Assembly: GCF_001665605.1 (NCBI RefSeq)
Contig: NZ_LZSV01000033.1
Coordinates: 54,285-118,284, forward strand
Origin: Mycobacterium sp. 852014-50255_SCH5639931
GTDB taxonomy: Bacteria > Actinomycetota > Actinomycetes > Mycobacteriales > Mycobacteriaceae
Reading direction: 5' to 3'
Length of the DNA stretch: 64,000 nt
Shown here: positions 36,556-44,982 of the stretch, in pieces
Position numbering within the stretch: the first letter of the stretch is position 1
Layout: every line of letters starts with the position of its first letter
Position numbers and translations under genes: made by a program
The notes under the pieces: generated by a model
The model's database searches: none
Told to the model about the DNA's origin: nothing
What the model saw: only the letters and a program-made list of their open reading frames with translations

Positions 36556-37724
36556 CTCGTCACCACCCACTGGGTGACCGGCATCTGCGGGCGCCATCCG
36601 GTGAAGCCCCCGAGCGGCTCGCCCTGATAGTGCTGGAAGCGCCGCAGCTGACCTCCCAGACGCGAATGTGACTGCGCCAGGGCCGCTTCGGATTCCGCGG
36701 TGACCGCGTTGACAACGAGGCGACCACCGATGCGCAAGTGGTCGAGGCATGCGTCGAGCAGGCCGGGCTGGGTGAGGCCCCCACCGATGAAGATTGCTGC
36801 CGGCGGCTCGAGCCCGTCAAACGCTTCCGGGGCGTCACCACGGACTTCGATGTCGACGCCGAAAGCCGCTGCGTTGTAACCGATGTTGCGTCGGCGCTGC
36901 TCATCACGTTCGAATGCGACCGCGCTGCAACCGCTCCAACTCAAACACCACTCGACACCGATGCTGCCCGAGCCCGCGCCGACGTCCCAGAGCCGCTCGC
37001 CCGGACGTGGGGCCAGCGCCGCGAGCGTCACCGCGCGGATTCCGTGCTTGGTGATCTGCCCGTCGTGGACGAACGCGTCGTCGGGCAGCGGCGACAGGCG
37101 TTCGTCGGGCAGGTAGCGGATGGCGACGACGTTGAGGTCGTCGACGTCCGCCGGCGCGCTCTCTGCCCAGTGGCGTGCGGTGCCGTCACGACGGTGTTCG
37201 GTTGGGCCGCCGAGGTTTTCCAGAACGGTGAACTCGGAGTCGCCGCGGCCATGCGCGTCGAGGAGTGCGGCGAGTTCTTTCGGTGTGGCTGCGTTTTTCG
37301 ACAGCACGATGGCTTGGCCGCCGCGGCGAACCGCGGTGTGCGGCTGCGCGGTGACCAAACTGATCACCTCCGTGTTGTGGAGGTTCCAGCCCATCCGCGC
37401 GCAGGCCAGGGTCACCGAGGACACGTGCGGCAACACGCTGACTTGGTCTGGGCCATAGAGCCGCATCAGCGTGCCCCCGATGCCGTGCAGGAGCGGGTCG
37501 CCGCTGGCCACCACGTGGATGTCTTCGGTGTGGCGGTCTCGCAGGGTCTGCAGGGCGGGCAACATCGGGGAGGGCCACTGCCGGCGCGGCGCGGCAATGG
37601 TGCCGTCGAGCAGGTCGAGTTGCCTCTTTGACCCGTAAATCACTGTTGCCCTGCGTAATTCATGACGCGACGTTTCCGCGAGCCCAGCCATGCCGTCGGC
37701 TCCGATGCCGACCACGATGATCAT
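36552..37724 (-). CDS. cobL: Precorrin-6Y C5,15-methyltransferase (decarboxylating) CobL
   Basis: Protein of 390 residues with two domains. The N-terminal methylase (from IIVVGIGADGMAGL) includes VVASGDPLLHGIGGTL. The C-terminal SAM-binding domain contains RLWDVGAGSGSIGVEWC and IFIGGGLTQPGLLD. The enzyme methylates C5 and C15 and removes the C12 acetate carboxyl group. Upstream by 49 bases is an SDR gene on the same strand. Confidence 0.95.
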   Translation of the reverse strand: MIIVVGIGADGMAGLAETSRHELRRATVIYGSKRQLDLLDGTIAAPRRQWPSPMLPALQTLRDRHTEDIHVVASGDPLLHGIGGTLMRLYGPDQVSVLPHVSSVTLACARMGWNLHNTEVISLVTAQPHTAVRRGGQAIVLSKNAATPKELAALLDAHGRGDSEFTVLENLGGPTEHRRDGTARHWAESAPADVDDLNVVAIRYLPDERLSPLPDDAFVHDGQITKHGIRAVTLAALAPRPGERLWDVGAGSGSIGVEWCLSWSGCSAVAFERDEQRRRNIGYNAAAFGVDIEVRGDAPEAFDGLEPPAAIFIGGGLTQPGLLDACLDHLRIGGRLVVNAVTAESEAALAQSHSRLGGQLRRFQHYQGEPLGGFTGWRPQMPVTQWVVTR

Positions 37725-37773
37725 GAGCGCCGTTCCTCCTCATCGCTTCGCTCTGCATCGTCACCGGCGCGGA

Positions 37774-38523
37774 TCATCGCGGCATCCGGCGCCAGATGAA
37801 CTGCGGCAGCAGCCGCATCACGGCGGAGGCGGGCCCCAGCGCCCACGGGATCCATACGGTGCGCCGGCCCTTCGCCAGGGCTCGCGCCGTGGCCTTGGCC
37901 ACCTGCGCGGGGGTGCTGGACAGTGGCGCCGGATCCATACCGTGCGTCATGCGTCCGATCACGAAACCCGGACGGGCGATCAGCAGTTTGACCCCGGTGC
38001 CATGCAGGGCGTCGGCCAAACCGCTGGCGAAGCCGTCCAGGCCCGCCTTGGCCGAGCCGTAGACGTAATTGGCGCGACGCACGCGCGCGCCGGCGATCGA
38101 GGAGAACACCACCAGTTCGCCTTTGTCGGCCGTGCGCATCGCGGTGGCCAGGTGGGTGAGCATGCTGACCTGGGCGACGTAATCGGTGTGCACGATTTCC
38201 ACCGCATGGGCGGCGTCAGTCTCGGCGCGGGACTGGTCGCCGAGGATTCCGAACGCCAGCACGGCCGTGGCGATGGGGCCGTGATCGGCAACGACCGAGG
38301 CAACCAGCGGGCCGTGCGACCCCAAGTCGGCGGCGTCGAACTCCACGGTGTGCACCGCCGTCGCGCCGGCGGCTTTGAGCGCAGCGATCTGCTCGTCGAG
38401 TTGATCGGCCTTGCGGGCGGCCAGCACCACTGTCGCCCCGGGCGCCAGGAGCCGTGCCAGCTCGATGCCGATCTCGCTACGTCCGCCCAGGATTAGCACT
38501 GGTCCCGCGCCCGTGTCGTCCAC
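37774..38523 (-). CDS. SDR family protein (Rv2073c-like)
   Basis: Protein of 249 residues from a GTG start. The cofactor motif is ILGGRSEIGIELARLL and the catalytic Tyr-Lys pair is in NYVYGSAKAG. The C-terminus has a WIPWALGPASAVMRLLPQFIWRR stretch also seen in DprE2-like SDRs, which suggests membrane association. It resembles the decaprenylphosphoryl-ribose epimerase partner group, but which polyol it acts on is unknown. The position matches M. tuberculosis Rv2073c, next to cobL. Confidence 0.82.
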   Translation of the reverse strand: MDDTGAGPVLILGGRSEIGIELARLLAPGATVVLAARKADQLDEQIAALKAAGATAVHTVEFDAADLGSHGPLVASVVADHGPIATAVLAFGILGDQSRAETDAAHAVEIVHTDYVAQVSMLTHLATAMRTADKGELVVFSSIAGARVRRANYVYGSAKAGLDGFASGLADALHGTGVKLLIARPGFVIGRMTHGMDPAPLSSTPAQVAKATARALAKGRRTVWIPWALGPASAVMRLLPQFIWRRMPR

Positions 38524-38558
38524 GGCTGCGATTATCGCCTGCGCTAGCGTGGGCGGTG

Positions 38559-38972
38559 ATGGCGAATACCACTACCCGGCTCACCGACGATGCGCTGGCG
38601 TTTCTGTCTGAACGGCATCTGGCCATGCTGACCACGTTGCGAGCCGACAATTCGCCCCATGTGGTGGCGGTGGGTTTCACCTTCGACCCCAAGACGCACA
38701 TCGCGCGGGTCATCACCACCGGCGGCTCGCAGAAGGCGGTGAACGCCGACCGTGGCGGGGTGGCGGTGCTCAGTCAGGTCGATGGCGCGCGGTGGCTGTC
38801 GCTGGAGGGCCGGTCCAAGGTGAACAGCGATGGCGACGCCGTCCGCGATGCCGAACTGCGGTACGCCCAGCGCTATCGCACCCCGCGCCCGAACCCGCGC
38901 CGGGTCGTCATCGAGGTGCGGGTGGAGCGGGTGCTGGGATCGTCGGGATTGCTGGACCGGGGTGAGCAGTAG
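38559..38972 (+). CDS. F420-dependent biliverdin reductase-like protein (Rv2074-like)
   Basis: Protein of 137 residues starting MANTTTRLTDDALAFLSERH at 38559; a GTG three bases earlier is possible. It has the split-barrel PPOX fold pattern (LAMLTTLRADNSPHVVAVGFTFD). M. tuberculosis Rv2074 is a reported F420H2-dependent biliverdin reductase of the same length and location. Divergent from the SDR gene. Confidence 0.87.
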   Translation: MANTTTRLTDDALAFLSERHLAMLTTLRADNSPHVVAVGFTFDPKTHIARVITTGGSQKAVNADRGGVAVLSQVDGARWLSLEGRSKVNSDGDAVRDAELRYAQRYRTPRPNPRRVVIEVRVERVLGSSGLLDRGEQ

Positions 38973-39022
38973 CGGGTTTGGGTCTGGCTACCTCGTCCGG
39001 CCAAAACGCGCAATCTGCTTAG

Positions 39023-39235
39023 CTATTTTTTTCTCCGCGGGTCGTACTCGGTCCCTGAAATGTCATCCCAGAACTTTGGCGAGACATCCGTCGCCCTGTC
39101 TTCCGGAGCAACAGCGTTTACTTTCTCCTCAAATTCATCAAGAACCCTGCGCGCCTCCGCCAACTCCGCTTCTGTCGGCGGAGTCACGCCAGCCTCTTCT
39201 GGAGTGCAAAAGATCTTCCCCGCGATTTTCCTCAT
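39023..39235 (-). CDS. Small acidic protein downstream of the toxin cassette
   Basis: Protein of 70 residues, unrecognised. It is rich in Glu, Asp and Lys, probably helical in the middle (TEAELAEARRVLDEFEEKV), and ends with a basic RRKK tail. Base composition is well below that of the surrounding genes. It follows the immunity-like gene on the same strand by 42 bases, so it may be a second immunity gene, a chaperone, or a remnant of an earlier cassette. Confidence 0.55.
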   Translation of the reverse strand: MRKIAGKIFCTPEEAGVTPPTEAELAEARRVLDEFEEKVNAVAPEDRATDVSPKFWDDISGTEYDPRRKK

Positions 39236-39277
39236 GACACCGTACCGCCATTCTTCTGCGCCAGTTTTTCCTACGTC

Positions 39278-39541
39278 TTAAACAGGTGTTCCTCGGTTAC
39301 TGCCGGGCTTCTGGAGTAGGAGGTCATCGTGCTCTCTCCTACGGCACGCCTCTATGAACTTGATTGCAGCCTCCCGGTCATCTAGGAAACGATGGTATTG
39401 GTCAGGAGTAAGCTCGAAATACTCTTCATAGTCGACAATGCCATTGCTCACTGGTATTGACGCATAGTAGCGGCCTGATTCTGATTCAACGCCAATTGAA
39501 TACCTTTCCTCTCGCGAAAAGAATGTGTCGTCGAATTTCAT
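39278..39541 (-). CDS. Putative immunity protein of the CpnT-like toxin
   Basis: Protein of 87 residues starting MKFDDTFFSREERYS at 39541. An ATG 12 bases earlier was rejected because GGGGAGG, a strong ribosome site, lies between the two. The protein is small and acidic in its first half (GIVDYEEYFELTPDQYHRF) and ends with CRRREHDDLLLQKPGSNRG. It starts 12 bases after the toxin stop, the standard place for an immunity gene. GC is about 47% over 39361-39480, far below the about 77% counted at 40861-40920. The immunity role is inferred from position, size and composition. Confidence 0.72.
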   Translation of the reverse strand: MKFDDTFFSREERYSIGVESESGRYYASIPVSNGIVDYEEYFELTPDQYHRFLDDREAAIKFIEACRRREHDDLLLQKPGSNRGTPV

Positions 39542-39553
39542 CTGCCTCCCCAT

Positions 39554-42500
39554 CTAATTAAATATCTCTGTTACAGTGTAGTCCTCCGGTGGTATTCTGC
39601 CGCCGTCTACTACAGCCTCGGAAGAACCATCTGGCAGGAGGCCACCGGGAATCCATTGTTCATTGGCGCCCGCCTCGTTGCCTGATGGAATCCGCAGATT
39701 AAATTCCTCTGGATCTACGATATCGATTCTGGCAATGTTGGTTGAGTCAAGGAAGCCCTCGGGCAGTCCGAGTTCGCTCTCCATTATCCGCGGATTGCCT
39801 TTTGCCGCCTCGAGCATGGCGTCAGCTTCATGCTTGGGCATCACGAACGATGTCCCGTCTCGCTGCGCGATGCCATATTTCTCAAGATTGGTTTGTGGCA
39901 TAAATCGCGTCGCTCCGTCACTAAATTTCTCGAGATGATTATGAATGTATTTTGGCGACAAATACTCTGATGGATCAGGGCGACTGCCCTTCGGCATAGC
40001 AAGGATTTCATGTCGTTTTTCAGCACTCAGCCCGTCTGAGGGCTCCTGGTCTCCGGGGGCGGGATGAGACTCGTCATGCGCATGTGGCGGCCCATCGCCA
40101 TCATGCGGGTGCCCATCCCCGCGGCGGCCGGGTGAATCCTCATCTCCATGCCCGCGTCGACCGCCACCGTTTGGTCGTTGTTCGTCTGGCTTACCGCCAG
40201 CCGGGTCGCCGTCGCCCGGACCGCCCGGTTTTCCGCCATGCGGCGGCTGACCGTCAGGCGGCCCACCATCGCCAGGGCTGTGCGATGTGCGACCCGGTGC
40301 GGGCATTTTCGGCGGGCGGCCACCCGGGGCGGTGAAATGCGGCGTCGACCCCGAGGGCGAGGCGGCCGGCGCGAGTCTTGGCGCACTGGCGCTGACCGGC
40401 GCGCCCTCAATCGGCGATCCGCTCGGCGCCACTGGGGCACGCGCCGGCAAATGTTCCGCTAACTGCGCCACGCTTGCTGGCGCTCGTTCGCCCGCTGCGG
40501 CAGGTACGGCTGCCGCAGCTGAGCCAGGCACCGAGGCTGGGATCGGTTCCCGCGGACCGCCCACCGGCGCCGGCGCCAACTCATGGGGGCGAGGGGACGG
40601 CACCGACGCCGGGTCATGGGGGCTCGGGGCAGGAACCGATCCTGGTTCATGCGGAACACCGCCCGCGGACGCCGCAGAGGGAGCGGGAGCCTCTGCCGGC
40701 ACCGATGCCGCTTCGTGGGAACTGCCTGCCCCCGTCGCCTGGGCTGGCACAGGCTCCACCGGCGGAGACACCGGATCATGGGGACTACCCGTCGCCGTAG
40801 CCGGCACAGACTCAACCGGCGAGAACATCGGATCGTGGGGGTCGCCGCGCGGAGGCGTTGACGCTGGCGCCGGAGCAGCCGCGGGCTCATGGGGATCACC
40901 CGGACCCGCAGGCGCTGGTGCTGCTGCGGGCTCCCCCGCCGGATCGTGTGGTGCACCCCCCACTGGCCAGGGCGCCGGCTCATGCGGACCGCTCCCGGCC
41001 CCAGCCCCCGGAGCGGCAGCTGGATCGTGCGGCGCACCCGGTGCAGTGTCGGACGGGTGTGGTGTCGCCTCGACGGGCGCCTCAAGTGGCTTGCCGGACG
41101 GTAGACCGACAGGAGTACCGCCAGCGGGCGGAGCTTTGATTTCCGGCAGGTCCCCGATGGCGCCTTCGAGGTTCTTGGTCACGTCGCCGCCGGCCTTGGT
41201 GATGTCGGTCAGCGCGCCGCGCGCTCCCGCCGCGCCCTCCCCACCGGCACGCCCAGCAGCGCCACCCGCGGCCTCCGCCTCTTCCTCGGCGCCACGTGCA
41301 GCGGCTCCCGCACCATCGGCCGCCGCACCTGCCTCACCGAGGCCCGGGGCGATCAGCGTGGCGGCGTCGAATGTGACTTCACCGGCGCCCAGTCCCGGCC
41401 GAGCCGTACTCCAATCCTTGGCATGCACAAGGCCTTTCAGCTCCTGCAGCCTCGCTTCCGAAAATTCTTCGGGATTGACCGCGGCATTGATCAGACTTTC
41501 TTTCCAGGCGTTTTTCACCATGCCCGTCCAGGTGGCGGCCGCACCCTGGGGATCGGCAGCGATCCAGTGCGGGCTCAGGTCGACGAGGCCCAGCCCCACG
41601 CCGACCGCACCTTTGAGGACCCCCTCATGGGCATTGATCCAGGTGTCGGCGACGGTCGCGACGGCGTTACCGACGTCGTCTCCTAGGAATTGGACGAGCC
41701 CGCGGCGCGCGTACTTCTCGCATGTGATGACCGTGCGATCGGCCGCTTGCATGAGGAACTTGATCGCCTGCTCACAGGCCCTGGCTTCCTGCCCAAGACG
41801 CTGCAGCACCGCGTTGATGTCCTTGACGATCTGTTTGATCTCATCCCACGCGTCACCGTCGATGATGAGCATGACGTCATGACCGAGGTCGCCCAGGGAC
41901 TCGATCCGACGCAACAGATCCCGGATCGCGGTTTGGGCGTGGTCCACCCTGTTCGCGAACGTGTCGATGGTGTCGGCCAGTGTGCCGCACAGCTCGCCGA
42001 CAATCGCTGTCGACGAGCCGATTTCGCTCAAAGCGTTGTCGATCTTCTCGCCTTCAGGAATGTGTTGGCTGTCGAACAGCGTCTTCGATGCGTTGAGAGT
42101 TCCCTTCACACCCTCGGCCGCCGCACCGAAGGCACGCCAACGAGATGCAGCCGCACGCAGACCCGCCACATCGCCATCGGGCCATGCCTCGAGGACAAAC
42201 GATTGCACGAGCGACCACAGCGGTGGGGGCGGCTGGCCTGGCCCCCACGTTCCAGGCGGCCCCGGCGCGGCAAGCTCGGCCGGCGGGGACGGTGGCTCTA
42301 AAGCTCCGCTTCCGCCGCCCAGCGTCGAAGCCGCCTCGGCGTGTGAGTAGTTCGACGCGCCTTGCTGGATGACGCCCCCGCATTTCCGGCAAGCGTTGAC
42401 GGCGGCAGCGGCCGCCTTCAGCACTGACTCGGCCTTCTCCTGATACGCCAAGCCAAACACCTCGCCGGCCCGGTCGACACCGGTGTGCGCCGAAAAACCG

Positions 42501-42601
42501 GCGGTCAGCACCGCCAGATTCGCTGCCAACCCCTCGCCGGCGGCCTGCACCGCGCTACCCGCAGCGAACATCGCCTCGGGATCGACCACCAACGGAGCCA
42601 C
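39554..42601 (-). CDS. CpnT-like polymorphic toxin with a non-TNT C-terminal domain
   Basis: Protein of 1015 residues. The N-terminal about 420 residues resemble M. tuberculosis CpnT (Rv3903c): a MAPLxVDP start, a NYSxAEA segment (84-90), WPDGDVAGLRAAASRWRAFG (140-159) and TFDAATLIAPG (410-420). A long Ala/Pro/Gly linker (about 425-857) contains PHDP/PHEP repeats and a His/Asp-rich patch. The C-terminal about 158 residues (from 858; 39554-40030) are a compact domain of different composition, with FSDGATRFM, RDGTSFVMPKHEAD, RIPSGNEAGANEQWIPGG and EAVVDGGRIP segments. It is not the TNT NAD glycohydrolase. Domain order and the small downstream gene fit a secreted toxin with immunity. No EsxE/EsxF-like genes adjoin. 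Confidence 0.82.
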   Translation of the reverse strand: MAPLVVDPEAMFAAGSAVQAAGEGLAANLAVLTAGFSAHTGVDRAGEVFGLAYQEKAESVLKAAAAAVNACRKCGGVIQQGASNYSHAEAASTLGGGSGALEPPSPPAELAAPGPPGTWGPGQPPPPLWSLVQSFVLEAWPDGDVAGLRAAASRWRAFGAAAEGVKGTLNASKTLFDSQHIPEGEKIDNALSEIGSSTAIVGELCGTLADTIDTFANRVDHAQTAIRDLLRRIESLGDLGHDVMLIIDGDAWDEIKQIVKDINAVLQRLGQEARACEQAIKFLMQAADRTVITCEKYARRGLVQFLGDDVGNAVATVADTWINAHEGVLKGAVGVGLGLVDLSPHWIAADPQGAAATWTGMVKNAWKESLINAAVNPEEFSEARLQELKGLVHAKDWSTARPGLGAGEVTFDAATLIAPGLGEAGAAADGAGAAARGAEEEAEAAGGAAGRAGGEGAAGARGALTDITKAGGDVTKNLEGAIGDLPEIKAPPAGGTPVGLPSGKPLEAPVEATPHPSDTAPGAPHDPAAAPGAGAGSGPHEPAPWPVGGAPHDPAGEPAAAPAPAGPGDPHEPAAAPAPASTPPRGDPHDPMFSPVESVPATATGSPHDPVSPPVEPVPAQATGAGSSHEAASVPAEAPAPSAASAGGVPHEPGSVPAPSPHDPASVPSPRPHELAPAPVGGPREPIPASVPGSAAAAVPAAAGERAPASVAQLAEHLPARAPVAPSGSPIEGAPVSASAPRLAPAASPSGSTPHFTAPGGRPPKMPAPGRTSHSPGDGGPPDGQPPHGGKPGGPGDGDPAGGKPDEQRPNGGGRRGHGDEDSPGRRGDGHPHDGDGPPHAHDESHPAPGDQEPSDGLSAEKRHEILAMPKGSRPDPSEYLSPKYIHNHLEKFSDGATRFMPQTNLEKYGIAQRDGTSFVMPKHEADAMLEAAKGNPRIMESELGLPEGFLDSTNIARIDIVDPEEFNLRIPSGNEAGANEQWIPGGLLPDGSSEAVVDGGRIPPEDYTVTEIFN
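40532..41038 (-). repeat. PHDP/PHEP repeat region in the toxin linker
   Basis: Within residues 522-690 the tetrapeptide PH(D/E)P or a close variant recurs about ten times (near residues 524, 539, 551, 570, 588, 607, 628, 650, 661 and 672), spaced 11-22 residues apart in Ala/Pro/Val-rich sequence. The DNA is irregular rather than a perfect tandem repeat. It probably forms a flexible stalk between the secretion domain and the toxin tip. Confidence 0.75.
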
Positions 42602-42691
42602 GCGCGAAATTCTGGTCGAGACCGCACGCAGGCGCTATTCACCCAATGATGGCCTTTGCCAAGCTAGCCGCGGCCGTACAGCAGCCACAAC

Positions 42692-44947
42692 TCATTCATC
42701 AACAGCCCGCGTGGCCAGCGTGATGCGGTGCCGTCCCACCGCCACCGCCAAGGTTCGCTTAGCCGGCTGGCCATCGAGTTGGACGCTGACCCCGTCAGGC
42801 AGCCCACTCAGCGTGATCCGTGCGGTGGTGTCGGTGGCCACCGTGATCGTCGACGCCGGCAAGGCTGCCAGTCCGGCGCGCTGGACATCCACCGTGATAC
42901 CGGCGATGCCGGTGAGCCGCAGCGTGAGATACGGCAGCAGACCGACTGGCGGGCCCACCCGCCAGTCCAGTTCGCTATACACACCCGGGGTCGGGTCGAA
43001 GTTCAGGATGAACCCGCGATGATGCCGAACGGTGTGCGTGGGGTCCGGGCGCGCATACGAACGCGCGTCGACTTCGGCGATGGCCCCGCGCCGCGCCGTC
43101 ACCGCGGGATCCGCGGTCAAGCCCGACAGCCACCACACCCGATGCGGCCCGATACCCAGGTCGTCGCGCACCAATTGCGGATGCCACGCAAACGTGATGT
43201 GTCCCGGATCCGCTTGGCGTAAGCCGGTTTCCATGTGGGCGATCGGGTCTTCGAACTTGTCCTGCAACACCCAGGCGATGTGATCCTCGAGCGGATACAC
43301 GGTGAAGCGGTGCCGGTAGCCCAGCCGGTCGAGTTCGAGCACCTGCTCGGCGGCCGACGGGAACGGCACCAGCTCGTCGACCAGCCCGTGCGCGATGACA
43401 TAGGGCAGCCAGCGGGCGTTCACCAGCAGCTTCCAGGTATCGCCCTCGCGGGCACAGGCCGAGTTTGGGTCGAGGTCGGCCGGGATGTCGACGTCGGGAA
43501 GCAGCCGCACCCCGCACGCCGGCGGACCGGCCAGCACGACCGCCTGCGAAAACACTTGCGGATAAGTCAATCCCAACTTGTAGGCCGCATAACCACCCAT
43601 CGAGTAGCCCGAGATCACGGTGCGATCGGGATCGGTGCCCAATTGTTCGGCGACGCGCGCCCACACTTCCCAGACGTCGAGTTCTCCGGTGTCGAAGTAC
43701 CACGTCGACGGGCCTCGGGCCAGCGGCGTGACCACCACCGAGTCGCGGCCCTCGCACACCTGGTGCAGCAAACGGGGGTCGATGGCGGCGAACTGGCTCT
43801 GCCCCAGGGCGAGCGAATGCAGCAGCAGGGTCAACGGCAGCGTGCGGCCCGGCTTGAAAGTCGACGGCAGGCATACCGAATACGGCTGCACCCGACCGAG
43901 AAACTGCGGCTTGGTGCTCAAGACGTCATCCGCGGCGACACCCTGGCCCAACTCGACCGAGGACACGTACCACCGTGTCGACGGGCCGGTGATCACCGGC
44001 TCGGCAGCGGTCTCGCCGGCCGCTAGCCGATCCCACGCCACGGTCACGGCGAACTTCGACACGTCGCCGCGGGTCAAGGCCTCGGCCTGGGCGGAATCCG
44101 ACCAGAAGTTCAGGTGCGGCGGCTCCTGTTCGTGGGTGCGGAACGCGACGTTGTAGACGTTGGGCTGCCCGGGCAACGCGCCACGCTCGGCGGGCACGTC
44201 GGCGAACCCGTCACCCGCGGCGTTGGCCAGCCCAGCCGCCAACCGCACCGTCCAGTCGCCGGCCGGCTCCAGCCAGGTCCGCGGCACCTGCGCCAGGAAC
44301 GTTCGCGATCCCATGTCGACGCTGTGCGGTACCGGGGAGGTGGATCGGTTGGTCAGGTCGATCAGCGCGGCGCGACTGCCCGAAACCAGCAGGGCCATGT
44401 CGATCCCGGCCGAGCGCACTCCCGCCCCGGCGGGCCACTGCTCGGGCGCGGTCCGGGCGGGGCCGGTATCGAGGGTGAACAGCGCGATGGGGACCGACGC
44501 GTCCAGCAGCGTGTTCCAGTCGATCCGCCACCACGTGTGGGTCGCGGTGAGCCCGATCGCGACGCGGAAGATGTCGGCACCGTTGCGGGCTGCGGGGCCG
44601 TCGGGATAGACGTAGGTGCCGCGGGGCGGCGCCTGCACCTTCAGGTCGCCGATTGGTAGGCCGGTAGCGCCGTGGTCGTCGTAGAGGAAGTCGGTCCAAA
44701 AGAGGGCACCGCCGGCAACGCGGCCGGTGCCACAGGTGCGCGGAAACTCCTCGCCGAACGGCCATCCCGACGGCACCGGAAGTTGCGGCTCTGGGCGCAG
44801 GGCCGCCGGCGGCACACCCTCGGGCATCCCGTCGACCACGACGAGTTCAGCTGGTGGCGTGGGTGCCGTTGTGGCGGGATGCACCAGCGTGTCGGCGATG
44901 TGGCGTGCGATGCGAATTGGAAGAAGAGTCAGATCCAGAAGTGACAT
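42692..44947 (-). CDS. Large alpha/beta hydrolase (esterase/prolyl-oligopeptidase-like)
   Basis: Protein of 751 residues starting MSLLDLTLLPIRIARH at 44947; codons further upstream lie in Arg-rich non-coding-like sequence and run into pepE. The N-terminal about 300 residues are beta-rich and may be a glucodextranase-like binding module. The hydrolase domain follows: LPLTLLLHSLALGQSQF, then GYSMGG at 447-452 (Ser449), Asp524 in GLVDELVP and His556 in LEDHIAW as a plausible triad. The last about 100 residues form a beta-rich domain. The N-terminal segment is weakly hydrophobic without a clear cleavage site. Substrate unknown. Same strand as, and 90 bases upstream of, the toxin gene. Confidence 0.8.
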   Translation of the reverse strand: MSLLDLTLLPIRIARHIADTLVHPATTAPTPPAELVVVDGMPEGVPPAALRPEPQLPVPSGWPFGEEFPRTCGTGRVAGGALFWTDFLYDDHGATGLPIGDLKVQAPPRGTYVYPDGPAARNGADIFRVAIGLTATHTWWRIDWNTLLDASVPIALFTLDTGPARTAPEQWPAGAGVRSAGIDMALLVSGSRAALIDLTNRSTSPVPHSVDMGSRTFLAQVPRTWLEPAGDWTVRLAAGLANAAGDGFADVPAERGALPGQPNVYNVAFRTHEQEPPHLNFWSDSAQAEALTRGDVSKFAVTVAWDRLAAGETAAEPVITGPSTRWYVSSVELGQGVAADDVLSTKPQFLGRVQPYSVCLPSTFKPGRTLPLTLLLHSLALGQSQFAAIDPRLLHQVCEGRDSVVVTPLARGPSTWYFDTGELDVWEVWARVAEQLGTDPDRTVISGYSMGGYAAYKLGLTYPQVFSQAVVLAGPPACGVRLLPDVDIPADLDPNSACAREGDTWKLLVNARWLPYVIAHGLVDELVPFPSAAEQVLELDRLGYRHRFTVYPLEDHIAWVLQDKFEDPIAHMETGLRQADPGHITFAWHPQLVRDDLGIGPHRVWWLSGLTADPAVTARRGAIAEVDARSYARPDPTHTVRHHRGFILNFDPTPGVYSELDWRVGPPVGLLPYLTLRLTGIAGITVDVQRAGLAALPASTITVATDTTARITLSGLPDGVSVQLDGQPAKRTLAVAVGRHRITLATRAVDE

Positions 44948-44982
44948 CAAGCCCAAACCTACGCGCCGGAGACGCCCGGATG

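Noticed and set aside
39554..42601. Reading the toxin as an ordinary PPE/PE or WXG100 protein
   Set aside because: It lacks the PPE or PE triplets and is far longer than a WXG100 protein; segment order matches CpnT instead.
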